Assembly (NCBI GenBank): GCA_030715135.1
Contig: JAUYVH010000014.1
Location: 1 to 64,000 of the forward strand
Length of the DNA stretch: 64,000 bases
Direction of reading: 5' to 3'
From: Keguizhuia sedimenti
GTDB lineage: Bacteria > Pseudomonadota > Gammaproteobacteria > Burkholderiales > Burkholderiaceae_D
The number at the start of each line of letters is the position of its first letter. Positions within the stretch are counted from its first letter, which is position 1. The position numbers and the translations under genes were made by a program. The notes below the pieces were generated by a model. The model was not told the DNA's origin and did no database searches. It saw only the letters and a list, made by a program, of their open reading frames with translations. Positions 38,042 to 45,979 of the stretch are shown here, one piece after another.

Positions 38042-39148
38042 TTAATCGACAGCTTCGGCGTGAAGCCGCTCCTGCAGGAAAGCCAGTACCGCCGCTTCTT
38101 CAGGACGCAGGGCATGCACATCTTCGCTCAGCGCCTTGCCGGTGCGTTGCCGCATTGCTTCCAGCAACGTTCCATCGATATATGATGCCAGCACCTCCGG
38201 ATGTACATAGCATTTACGGCAAATGGCCGGCGTATTGCCCAGCCGCCTGGCAACGTTTTCGATCGCGCGCACGATATTCTTTTTCGCCTGCGCTTCGGAA
38301 TCGAATTTTTCGAATTCCTGCAAGGCCAGGGCAGCCAGGACCGTGCCGGCCCAGGTGCGAAAATCCTTGGCGGTATAGTCTTCGCCGGTGACGGCGCGCA
38401 GGTAATCGTTCACGTCGGCCGACCCGATGGTATGCACATTGCCTTCGTCATCGAGATACTGGAACAAATCCTGTCCGGGCAAATCGCGCGTGCGTTTGAT
38501 GATGCGCGCCAGGCGCGGATCGCTTACTTTCACTTTGTGGTTCACGCCGCTTTTGCCGCGGAACTGGAATTCAACCGCACTGCCGTCGATGCGCACATGG
38601 CGGTTCTTCAAAGTCGTCAGGCCGAAAGACTTGTTTGTACGCGCATATTCTTCATTGCCGATGCGCATCATCGTAACCTGCAGCAGGTAGACGATCGTTG
38701 CCAGTACTTTTTCGCGCGGCAGACCCGGCAGCGACAGGTGTTCGTCGACCTGCCGGCGAATCGCAGGCAAGGCTTGCCCGAAACTGATCATCCGCCCGTA
38801 TTTGGCTTCATCGCGCACCGCACGCCACCTGGCGTGGTAACGGTATTGCTTGCGGCCTTTTGCATCGCGTCCGGTTGCCTGGATGTGTCCGTTTGCCCAG
38901 GGCGAAATCCAGACCTCGGTCCATGCAGGCGGAATCGCCAGAGCGCGAATGCGCGCAAACGTCTTGTCATCCTTGATGATCTTCCCTTCCGGGTCCAGAT
39001 ACCGGAAACCGTCTTGCGTAGCCTGGCGCCGAATTCCTGCTTGCTCGTCCGAAACATAGCGCAGGCCGGCTTCCTTGGCGAACTTCGGTGGGTCGGCAGC
39101 AAGCGAGTCAGAAACTGGAGAAGGGGAGATGCATGCATCCTTGGCCAT
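38042..39148 (-). CDS. DNA topoisomerase IB (poxvirus-type)
   Basis: A 368-residue type IB topoisomerase that relaxes supercoils by a 3'-phosphotyrosyl intermediate. Visible: GFRYLDPEGKIIKDD and IPPAWTEVWI in the N-terminal domain, ARWRAVRDEAKYGRM, MMRIGNEEYARTNKSFGLTTL with the first catalytic Arg, FRGKSGVNHKVKV with the Lys, KDFRTWAGTVLAA with the second Arg, and the nucleophile tyrosine in ICRKCYVHPEVL. These enzymes occur in a subset of bacteria, including Burkholderiales. ATG at 39148; single-gene unit. Confidence 0.93.
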   Translation of the reverse strand: MAKDACISPSPVSDSLAADPPKFAKEAGLRYVSDEQAGIRRQATQDGFRYLDPEGKIIKDDKTFARIRALAIPPAWTEVWISPWANGHIQATGRDAKGRKQYRYHARWRAVRDEAKYGRMISFGQALPAIRRQVDEHLSLPGLPREKVLATIVYLLQVTMMRIGNEEYARTNKSFGLTTLKNRHVRIDGSAVEFQFRGKSGVNHKVKVSDPRLARIIKRTRDLPGQDLFQYLDDEGNVHTIGSADVNDYLRAVTGEDYTAKDFRTWAGTVLAALALQEFEKFDSEAQAKKNIVRAIENVARRLGNTPAICRKCYVHPEVLASYIDGTLLEAMRQRTGKALSEDVHALRPEEAAVLAFLQERLHAEAVD

Positions 39149-39174
39149 GATGGTCCTGCGGATCGAGTTAGATC

Positions 39175-39202
39175 GAATTAAATTGAATTAAATTGAATTA
39201 AA
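39175..39202. repeat. three tandem copies of a 10-bp AT-rich unit
   Basis: Unit GAATTAAATT at 39175, 39185 and (with changed last bases) 39195. It lies about 27 bp upstream of the topoisomerase start codon, within its probable promoter or leader, so a copy-number change could affect expression. Confidence 0.75.
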
Positions 39203-39203
39203 A

Positions 39204-39235
39204 GGGCCGGCAAATTTTGCCGGCTTTGTTTTCTG
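39204..39235. terminator. palindromic stem-loop with T-rich flanks
   Basis: GCCGGCAAA (39206-39214) and TTTGCCGGC (39216-39224), followed rightward by TTTGTTTTC. It has terminator form but lies upstream of both flanking genes; it may block read-through or be a regulatory hairpin. Confidence 0.45.
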
Positions 39236-39564
39236 TGCGGCGCCTGCATTCAGCATGTCCGGACCTAACCGGTGCAATGCTTGTATCCTGAAAATTAGTC
39301 AGGCCGATCGATCGTCTGGTTCCATCAGTATCAGGTTCTGTTGCGCAGGCATAAGCCGCCTCATTCCAATGTCAATTCCCGCCAAAACCTATTAAGATAT
39401 TGCACCATGAAAATAAACCTTCCTGAACGCGAACGACAGTCCTGCCTTTACGCAAACTCGATCCACGCCCAATTGCTACCCTATTGCTTCAAACAGCTTC
39501 CCCGACCTATAGGCGTCTTACGGCCCATGGCGGGCGGCAGCCCCCTTTCCTTTGCGAGCACACT

Positions 39565-39948
39565 ATGAACTTAGAGAAGGTGATATTTGCTTTTTTCATC
39601 GTACTGGCCGCTTCGCTGAACTTTGCATTTTTTCTCGGCGATCCCAAGCAGCCGGAAACCCACAGCGTCTATGAGTTATGCGCTGCGATCGTCGTGAGCC
39701 TGATCGCCACAGTGTTGAAGTTCGGCGACCGTACGCAGATCGGCGCGGTCCATCTCTCGACCAGCCTGGTGGCCGACATCCAGCTCATCACTGCAGCAGT
39801 CATATGGGGCATTGCCGTACATGTCACCGGCACCGGCCTGACAGGCGAAGTGATGGCCAGCATCGTTTCCTTTTCCGGCGGCGCACTGCTCGCCAACATC
39901 GTGTCGGTCACCATGCTGATCGTTGAAACCGTGATGATGCGCCGCTAA
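39565..39948 (+). CDS. DUF6394-like integral membrane protein
   Basis: A 127-residue protein with four predicted helices: VIFAFFIVLAASLNFAFFLG, VYELCAAIVVSLIATVLKFG, the VADIQLITAAVIWGIAVHVTG region and IVSFSGGALLANIVSVTMLI. FGDRTQIGAVHLSTSLVADI is a conserved loop; I recognise it as a DUF6394-type protein from memory. It lies 42 nt upstream of the K+ channel gene in the same direction, so it may be a partner or modulator of that channel (inference). The ATG at 39565 begins MNLEKVIFAFF, the natural family start. Confidence 0.75.
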   Translation: MNLEKVIFAFFIVLAASLNFAFFLGDPKQPETHSVYELCAAIVVSLIATVLKFGDRTQIGAVHLSTSLVADIQLITAAVIWGIAVHVTGTGLTGEVMASIVSFSGGALLANIVSVTMLIVETVMMRR

Positions 39949-39990
39949 CGTGCGCCATGGACGGCATATGGATTGCATAAGGATTGTGCA

Positions 39991-41715
39991 ATGAACAGCG
40001 TGTTTTTCATTGTGCTGCGCCGCATGCGTGCGCCGCTGATCCTGCTGATCATGGTGTACTGCGTTTCCGTAGTGGGCCTGACGCTCATTCCGGGTGTCGA
40101 TGCGGATGGCTCGCGTGCTACGCCAATGAGCTTTTTCCACGCGTTCTACTTCATCAGCTATACCGCCACCACCATTGGCTTCGGCGAAATTCCACAGGCA
40201 TTTTCGGATGGCCAACGGATGTGGACGACGCTATGCATCTACCTGACCGTGGTCGCATGGTCATATTCCATCCTGACGCTCCTGGCGCTCCTGCAGGACA
40301 AGGCGTTTTTGCAAACTCTGCTCGCGGCGCGCTTCGCCGGCCGTGTGCGCCGCATCCGCACGCCCTTTTACCTGGTGTGCGGATGCGGCGACACCGGCAC
40401 GCTGATTTGCCGGGCACTGGATTATCTCGGCATCGATTTCGTAATTCTGGACAAGGACGCCCATCGCATTGAAGAACTCGACCTGGAAGAATTCAAGCCG
40501 AACGATCCTTCGCTCGCCGCCGACGCATGCCATTCCGCAACCCTGCTCATGGCCGGCTTGCGCCATCCGTACTGCAAAGGCGTACTTGCCGTGACCAATG
40601 ATGAAGATGCGAATCTGGCGATCGCCATCAATGCGCGCCTGCTCAATCCGCGCATTCCGGTGCTGGCGCGCGCCCGCACCCCGGTGGTGGCTTCCAACAT
40701 GGCGGCGTTCGGTACAGACCATATCGTGAATGCCTATGAGCGATTCGCGGAATACCTGGCACTGGCGGTCGCGGCGCCGGAGCGCTACCGCCTGATCGAA
40801 ATCCTCACCGGACTACCAGGCGCGAACTTGCCCGAGGTTCACCGTCCGCCGCGCGGAAAATGGATCATTTGCGGCTTCGGCGATTTCGGCCGAGCAATCG
40901 CACGCTATCTTGAGATGCCCGGCATCGAAATGACGATCATCGATCCGCAGGTCGAACGGTCGGAAAACGGGAATATCGTTGCCGGGAGAGGAACCGAAGA
41001 ACTGGTTCTGCAGGAAGCGGGCATCGAACAGGCGGCCGGCATCGTCGCAGGCACCAAGGACGATATCATCAATCTGGCGATCGCCACCATGGCCAAACGC
41101 TTGCGCCCGGATATTTTCGTCGTCGCCAGGCAAAACCACGAAGCCAGCGATCTGCTGTTCGACACCTTTCGCGCCGACTTCAGCATGGTACATACGCGCC
41201 TCGTGGCGCAGGAATGCATCTCGATCCTGACCACTCCGCTTCTGGCGCGCTTCCTGGCCGCCGTGCGCGGCATGCAGGAGGAATGGTGCAACCAGCTGGC
41301 GCAGGATCTGGAAGCGCTATGCGAAGGTGTTGTGCCGGAAGTTTGGGATGTCGTGATCAATCAGCATTCCGCGCCGGCCGTACACCAAACCCTGCAACGA
41401 AAAAGCACCGTGCAGATCGCCCATCTGCTGCGCGACAATGCGGATCGCGACACGCGATTGCCAGTGGCGGTGCTGATGGTGGAGCGCGGAGGGGCGCAGC
41501 AGCTTCTTCCTGACGAGAGCTTCGAGTTGATGCCGGGCGATGCGCTTTTGATCGCGGGTCAGCATGCCGCCCGTTCGCTGCTGAATCTCACGCTGCAGAA
41601 CCTCAACGCGCTGGAGTTCATACTTACCGGATGCGACCAGCGCAGCGGCTGGCTATGGCGGCGCCTGTTTTTACGACAGACACCGCAAGCGCTGGATATC
41701 GGGCACAAGAACTGA
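39991..41715 (+). CDS. two-helix potassium channel with tandem TrkA-N (RCK) domains
   Basis: A 574-residue protein. Two TM helices (about 12-34 and 72-95) flank a pore loop with TATTIGFGEIP, a K+ selectivity filter of the TIGFG type. Two RCK/TrkA-N nucleotide-binding domains follow: FYLVCGCGDTG (about 118) and KWIICGFGDFGRA (about 290). A TrkA-C-like segment near the end (DRDTRLPVAVLMVERGG, then MPGDALLIAG) completes it. Fits ligand-gated K+ channels of the Kch/MthK kind. The ATG at 39991 has AAGGA upstream. Second gene of an operon with the DUF6394-like protein. Confidence 0.88.
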   Translation: MNSVFFIVLRRMRAPLILLIMVYCVSVVGLTLIPGVDADGSRATPMSFFHAFYFISYTATTIGFGEIPQAFSDGQRMWTTLCIYLTVVAWSYSILTLLALLQDKAFLQTLLAARFAGRVRRIRTPFYLVCGCGDTGTLICRALDYLGIDFVILDKDAHRIEELDLEEFKPNDPSLAADACHSATLLMAGLRHPYCKGVLAVTNDEDANLAIAINARLLNPRIPVLARARTPVVASNMAAFGTDHIVNAYERFAEYLALAVAAPERYRLIEILTGLPGANLPEVHRPPRGKWIICGFGDFGRAIARYLEMPGIEMTIIDPQVERSENGNIVAGRGTEELVLQEAGIEQAAGIVAGTKDDIINLAIATMAKRLRPDIFVVARQNHEASDLLFDTFRADFSMVHTRLVAQECISILTTPLLARFLAAVRGMQEEWCNQLAQDLEALCEGVVPEVWDVVINQHSAPAVHQTLQRKSTVQIAHLLRDNADRDTRLPVAVLMVERGGAQQLLPDESFELMPGDALLIAGQHAARSLLNLTLQNLNALEFILTGCDQRSGWLWRRLFLRQTPQALDIGHKN

Positions 41716-41908
41716 TCTGCACCAGCGAAAAATGCCGGGCGTATCGACCAGGATTGTGCGCGAGTGAGACAGCCCGCAGGGCGGACCACTAACACTCGCT
41801 TACAACTTTAACCGTTCTCCTCATGCTTTCCTGGCGCTTTTTGGGAATGATTTGCCTGTCGCTCCGCTTTCATTGTCAAAAGCATCGCTCAGCATGAGGA
41901 GAACACAT

Positions 41909-42316
41909 ATGAAACCCAAGATCGGTATGGCAGCCTTGCTGCTTGCAGCGGGATTGATTTCAACGGGCGTTGCGCACGCAACCCCGCCTGATCATGCACC
42001 GGCACATGGTTACCGCGCCAAGCATGTGCATCACCACAAGTACGTGTATTACCCGGCGCAGCAAGTGTACTACGCTCCGACACAAGGAGTCTGGTTCTGG
42101 CTCAACGGCGGCACCTGGCAGGCCGGCGCCAGTCTTCCGGTGCGCTATCACGCGTATCGCCAGTACCAGGGCATTCCCGTCACTCTGGATACCTCCAGGC
42201 CCTATGTGAAACATGTCTACGTGGAAAAGCATTATGGCCGGCCATGGCGCGAAAAGCACCGGCATAGCCTTCGCCACAGGCATGACCGCGATCATGATCA
42301 TGGCCGTGACGACTAG
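41909..42316 (+). CDS. exported His/Tyr-rich protein
   Basis: A 135-residue protein with a signal peptide (MKPKIGMAALLLAAGLISTGVAHA). The mature chain is rich in His and Tyr (AKHVHHHKYVYYPAQQVYYA), contains GVWFWLNGGTWQAGASLPV, and ends in a His/Arg/Asp-rich tail with repeated H-x-H and D-H pairs. Such composition fits periplasmic metal binding, but no experimentally known family is assigned. GAGGAGAACACAT gives a strong ribosome site. It is followed by a terminator at 42365. Confidence 0.7.
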   Translation: MKPKIGMAALLLAAGLISTGVAHATPPDHAPAHGYRAKHVHHHKYVYYPAQQVYYAPTQGVWFWLNGGTWQAGASLPVRYHAYRQYQGIPVTLDTSRPYVKHVYVEKHYGRPWREKHRHSLRHRHDRDHDHGRDD

Positions 42317-42364
42317 CTCCGCATAAGGCCGGCAAGCCAGCTCTCGCCACGTCGTTACACGATC

Positions 42365-42390
42365 GGGGCGCGAAAGCGCCCCTTCCATTT
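42365..42390 (+). terminator. Rho-independent terminator
   Basis: GGGGCGC-GAAA-GCGCCCC (42365-42382) with a stable GAAA tetraloop, followed by TTCCATTTT. It ends the His/Tyr-rich protein gene. Confidence 0.75.
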
Positions 42391-42506
42391 TATGCACCGC
42401 CGTTCTGCACCCTCGCCGCCGTGTACTTGCCCGCGTGGAACGCGCGCGCTTTATAATGTCATCTGTTCCGGGCGCGGCTTCGCGCCTTTACATTTGGGCA
42501 GACAGA

Positions 42507-43283
42507 ATGAATGCGGTAGCAACAGCTTTGTCCGAGAGGCAAATCGAGCAATTCCGGCAAGACGGTTATCTGATCATCCGGGCCATGGTGCCGATGCAGC
42601 AATGCCGGCACATGGCCGCCGTTGCAATCGCGCATTTGCGGCAAGCCGTGCCGCCTCTGGAATACGAGGCACAGGTCGGCTATCCGGGTGCACCGGCATC
42701 CCTTGATGCGCCCGGCGGCAGAACCATACGGCGGCTGCGCAGCGCCTATCAGCGGGACGCCTCTTTTGCGCAATGGGCAAGCGACCCGGACCTCGTTGCC
42801 AAATTGGCAGTGCTGCTCGGAGAAAATGTCTGCCTGACGCAGGCGCACCATAATTGCATCATGACCAAGCATCCGGATTTTGGTACCGCGACCGGCTGGC
42901 ACCGCGATATACGCTACTGGTCGTTTGCGCGCCCGGACTTGATTTCAGTGTGGCTTGCGCTGGACCATGAACATGCTGGCAATGGCGCGTTGCGTTTTAT
43001 TCCGGGCTCGCACCAGCTGCAGATTGCGCCGGATAGATTGGACGAACTGGATTTCCTCAAACCCGGCCATCCGGAAAACCAGGCATTATTCGCACAAGGA
43101 GTCACGCCTGAACTTCAGCAAGGCGATGTCGTGTTCTTCCACAGCGGCGTATTCCATGCAGCCGGCCGGAATGCAGCCGCATCGACCAAGCTTTCTGCGG
43201 TGTTCGCCTATCACGGCTGCAGCAATACGCCGTGCCCCGGAACGCGGACGGCCGCGTATGAATCGGTTCATCTCGGGAAGTAA
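42507..43283 (+). CDS. phytanoyl-CoA dioxygenase (PhyH) family protein
   Basis: A 258-residue Fe(II)/2-oxoglutarate-dependent oxygenase. The opening LSERQIEQFRQDGYLIIRAM is the PhyH start; the iron-binding HxD is in GWHRDIRYW (about residue 131) and the distal His in FFHSGVFHAAG (about 217), with the 2-oxoglutarate-binding Arg probably in GRN just after. GALRFIPGSHQ is characteristic. The ATG at 42507 is chosen from the family start. Stands alone, converging on the kinase gene. The substrate is unknown. Confidence 0.85.
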   Translation: MNAVATALSERQIEQFRQDGYLIIRAMVPMQQCRHMAAVAIAHLRQAVPPLEYEAQVGYPGAPASLDAPGGRTIRRLRSAYQRDASFAQWASDPDLVAKLAVLLGENVCLTQAHHNCIMTKHPDFGTATGWHRDIRYWSFARPDLISVWLALDHEHAGNGALRFIPGSHQLQIAPDRLDELDFLKPGHPENQALFAQGVTPELQQGDVVFFHSGVFHAAGRNAAASTKLSAVFAYHGCSNTPCPGTRTAAYESVHLGK

Positions 43284-43312
43284 CACGGACTGTTCATGCA
43301 TGGTCGCCTGGA

Positions 43313-44326
43313 TCAAGCGACGGGCAGGCGAATTTTCACGACGGCGCCCTTGTCGTTTTCCCGGCTTAATGCGGCATTGCACTTGCGCGCCAGTGCATTG
43401 ATCAAGCCGCTGCCGCGCATATTGCCCGGCTTGGCAATCGCCTGCAGACTTTCCTGGCTAAAACCGCGCCCATTGTCCGCAACCGTGATCTCCATCTCCT
43501 GCACGCCGAGTCTTTGCACGCGCAGATGGATTCTGCCAGCCTCGGCACCGCTGTGCTTGATGGCGTTGGTGATTAGCTCATTCACGATGAGACCCAGATT
43601 GGATGCCAGTTCATGGGGAACTTCAATAAATTGAGCTTCGGCCACCAAGGTGGATTGGCCGCTGTTTTCAATGGCAATGGTCGAGCGCGCCAGGCTCGCC
43701 AGGTATTCCGACAGTTCCACTACGCCGCCGGCGCTTTTATACAGTTCATCCTGCATGATGCCAACGCCCTGCACCCGCGTCATCGCCGATTGAAGCAGTT
43801 CTTTGGCTTCGTCGGACGAGGCGCCCATTTTCGACAATTGCAAGAAGGACAGGATCAGTTGCAGGTTGTTCTTTACGCGGTGGTTGAGTTCGGCCAGCAA
43901 TACCCGCTGATGCTCTTCAAGGTCGCGTTGTTCGGTAATGTCGATGCAACTGCCGAAGTAGCCGGCGAAGACGCCTTCCCGATAGAACGGCGCGCCGTTA
44001 TCCAGGAACCACCGATAGACACCGTCATGGCGGCGCAAGCGGTATGGCATCGTGAACGGCTCGCGCGCATCGAAGGCAGTGACGTAAGTCGCTACGCAAC
44101 GATCATAATCTTCGGGATGCACGTCTTCGGCCCAGCCGTAGCCGTATAACTGTCCTTGCGTCTTGCCCGAATAATCCTGCCAAGGCTTGTTGAACCAGTC
44201 GCACAGTTTGTCGGTACGGGAACGCCAGATCATCACGGGAGCATTGTCGGCAAGTTCGCGGAATTCCAGCTCACCCATGTCGGCCATTTTTTCGGAGGAG
44301 ATCGCCATATTTCTGTCGGCTTCCAT
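43313..44326 (-). CDS. PAS-containing HisKA_2/HWE-type histidine kinase
   Basis: A 337-residue soluble kinase: PAS (about residues 20-140, NAPVMIWRSRTDKLCDWFN... to FGSCIDITEQRDLEEH), dimerisation/phosphoacceptor region LLAELNHRVKNNLQLILSFL (His about 153) and a HATPase domain with NELITNAIKHSG, VADNGRGFS and GSGLINALARK. HisKA_2 kinases often govern general stress or light responses. There is no membrane segment. The ATG at 44326 lies 7 nt after the receiver gene stop; 44308 is an alternative. It forms an operon with that receiver. Confidence 0.85.
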   Translation of the reverse strand: MEADRNMAISSEKMADMGELEFRELADNAPVMIWRSRTDKLCDWFNKPWQDYSGKTQGQLYGYGWAEDVHPEDYDRCVATYVTAFDAREPFTMPYRLRRHDGVYRWFLDNGAPFYREGVFAGYFGSCIDITEQRDLEEHQRVLLAELNHRVKNNLQLILSFLQLSKMGASSDEAKELLQSAMTRVQGVGIMQDELYKSAGGVVELSEYLASLARSTIAIENSGQSTLVAEAQFIEVPHELASNLGLIVNELITNAIKHSGAEAGRIHLRVQRLGVQEMEITVADNGRGFSQESLQAIAKPGNMRGSGLINALARKCNAALSRENDKGAVVKIRLPVA

Positions 44327-44333
44327 TGCAGCG

Positions 44334-44741
44334 CTATGTAAACATTTCCAGCTTGACCGGCTTGGCGGGCGGCGGCGGGTTCGCACCGACTATCCATGCC
44401 TGGGTGAAGCGGGCGCTGCGATCCAGGTCTTCCAGCAGATAAGGCTTGGGCAACAAGCCAAGCGCCGCTTCGCGATTGGTGCGTGCGGCAGCAACTTGCC
44501 CGCTGACGAAAATGGAATGGATCGCATGCCGTTCGCGCAGCGCGCGCGCCAGTGCAATGCCTTCGTCCTTGCCGGCAAGGTTGATGTCGATGAATGCCAG
44601 ATCGATCGGCTGATTGACAGCCAGGTTCAGGCATTCGTCTACGGTATGTGCCGGTCCGACCACTTCATAACCGAACAGATTCAATGCTTCCGCCGCCATC
44701 AAAGCAAGAATGGCATCGTCTTCCACTACTAAAATTCGCAT
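44334..44741 (-). CDS. single-domain response regulator
   Basis: A 135-residue receiver: MRILVVEDDAILALM with the acidic pair, phosphoacceptor D in LAFIDINLAGKDEG (about 53), the SIFVSGQ position of the conserved Ser/Thr, and K in LLPKPYLLEDL. There is no output domain. This subtype is often partnered with HisKA_2/HWE kinases, and the kinase gene follows 7 nt later. The last ~20 residues (NPPPPAKPVKLEMFT) form a Pro-rich tail. GAGAGAAGGTC precedes the ATG. Confidence 0.88.
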   Translation of the reverse strand: MRILVVEDDAILALMAAEALNLFGYEVVGPAHTVDECLNLAVNQPIDLAFIDINLAGKDEGIALARALRERHAIHSIFVSGQVAAARTNREAALGLLPKPYLLEDLDRSARFTQAWIVGANPPPPAKPVKLEMFT

Positions 44742-44883
44742 GACCTTCTCTCGTTCAAATCAAGGCTTCGTCTGTTCAAAAAGCATAGGCCGGTCCATTC
44801 ACGACATTGCGTTGATCTGCAACAAATTGGAAAGAATTGAGCGGAATCCCAGCGCAAATGAAAAAGCCGACGTTGACACCAAG

Positions 44884-44917
44884 GCTACGGATACGGAAAG
44901 AAGCCTGTATCCGTAGC
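44884..44917. terminator. 11-bp stem-loop after the trehalose operon
   Basis: GCTACGGATAC (44884-44894) pairs with GTATCCGTAGC (44907-44917) across a 12-nt loop. It lies 35 bases after the ROK kinase stop, in the direction of its transcription. There is no T-tract, so termination is tentative. Confidence 0.5.
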
Positions 44918-44951
44918 ACTGGCACCCTATGGCTGAGATAACGGCCGCCTG

Positions 44952-45938
44952 CTATAGGTTCTCCAGCGCATGCCACGGCTTGCTTTGCCGCCAGTTCGCA
45001 ATCCAGTCCGGCGGCATGACCAGGCTGAATGCGCCCATGTCTGCCACCAGCGCACCCAATGCCGCAGGCATGATGGTCACGCCCTCGGTCAGGGCCGGCA
45101 TGTGCGAGCAGATTTCCTTTTGCACATAGGGTTTCAGCCAGTCGCCGTGATGATGCCAGACACTGCCGCCGACTACGAAGGTGCGCAGATCCAGCGCGGC
45201 AACCAGATTGTAGAGACCGCGCCCGAACCATTGCGCGGCTTCCTGCGCAACCGCCAGCGCGGCAGTGTCGCCGGCACGCGCGGCGCGGAACAGATCCGCA
45301 GTAGGCTTGGCCAGGCGGTTTCCCAGATTGCGCCCGGAAATCAAGGCTTCCAGGTCGCCGCGATTGCCGCAGCCGCATAGCGCGTCCGACACTTCGCTCA
45401 TCAGCATGTGCCCTGCGTGGCCCGCGTTGCCATGCTTGCCGTGCAGGATATTCCCATCCACGCACAAACCGAAGCCGATGCCGGTGCTCCATGTCACGTA
45501 GGCGCAATTGGGCTCGCCCAATACGGCACCGAAGGTACGCTCGGCCACCAGTGCAGCAACGCAATCGTTTTCAATCAGGACATCGCTGAAATGCTCGCGT
45601 AATACTTTTTCCAGCGGGATCGTGGTCCAGTCGTTGGGCAGGTCGATGCTGGCCGCCTGGCCGCCGCAAATATTGGGCGCTGCCAGGCACAGCATGCCGT
45701 CTTCACGTACGAACGGGCCGCATGAAGAAACGCCGACTGCGCTGATTTGACCGGGCGTGATTCCGGCCTGGCTGCAGGCTGCCTCGATCAGGGCCAATCC
45801 CTGCTCGGCCGGCGCTCGCGATGTGCCGATCTTGACGGTAGCTTGCGTGACACGGCTCAACGGCGCGTCCTTGCTGGCCACAGTTGCTGCCATCTTCGTG
45901 CCGCCGATATCCAGTGCTGCAATAAAACGCGTTTCCAT
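44952..45938 (-). CDS. ROK family sugar kinase (probable glucokinase)
   Basis: A 328-residue kinase: phosphate loop ALDIGGTKMAA (about residue 10), catalytic Asp in VLIENDCVAALVAE (about 110), second ATP motif WSTGIGFGL, and the ROK zinc region HAGHMLMS ... CGCGNRGDLEALISG. The canonical third cysteine (CxCGxxGC) is Asp here, so zinc binding may be altered. It is the last gene after otsA-otsB-GH15; by context it would phosphorylate the glucose released from trehalose, but fructose, mannose or N-acetylglucosamine cannot be excluded. GGAGGGGA gives a strong ribosome site for the ATG at 45938. Confidence 0.85.
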   Translation of the reverse strand: METRFIAALDIGGTKMAATVASKDAPLSRVTQATVKIGTSRAPAEQGLALIEAACSQAGITPGQISAVGVSSCGPFVREDGMLCLAAPNICGGQAASIDLPNDWTTIPLEKVLREHFSDVLIENDCVAALVAERTFGAVLGEPNCAYVTWSTGIGFGLCVDGNILHGKHGNAGHAGHMLMSEVSDALCGCGNRGDLEALISGRNLGNRLAKPTADLFRAARAGDTAALAVAQEAAQWFGRGLYNLVAALDLRTFVVGGSVWHHHGDWLKPYVQKEICSHMPALTEGVTIMPAALGALVADMGAFSLVMPPDWIANWRQSKPWHALENL

Positions 45939-45979
45939 TCCCCTCCTCCGTGTCATCAAACCCTGCGGCGTTGCGCGGC

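Larger units (their letters stand above)
39149..39564. other. intergenic region with tandem repeat and palindrome
   Basis: About 415 bases between the leftward topoisomerase and the rightward K+ channel operon. Near the topoisomerase start lie a three-unit repeat (39175-39202) and a long palindrome (39206-39224). A frame from the ATG at 39408 (MKINLPERERQSCLYANSIH...) has no ribosome site and is not called. Confidence 0.4.

Noticed and set aside
38201-39181. 326-codon rightward frame antisense to topoisomerase IB
   Set aside because: The leftward frame has the full set of catalytic residues; this one has no motif.
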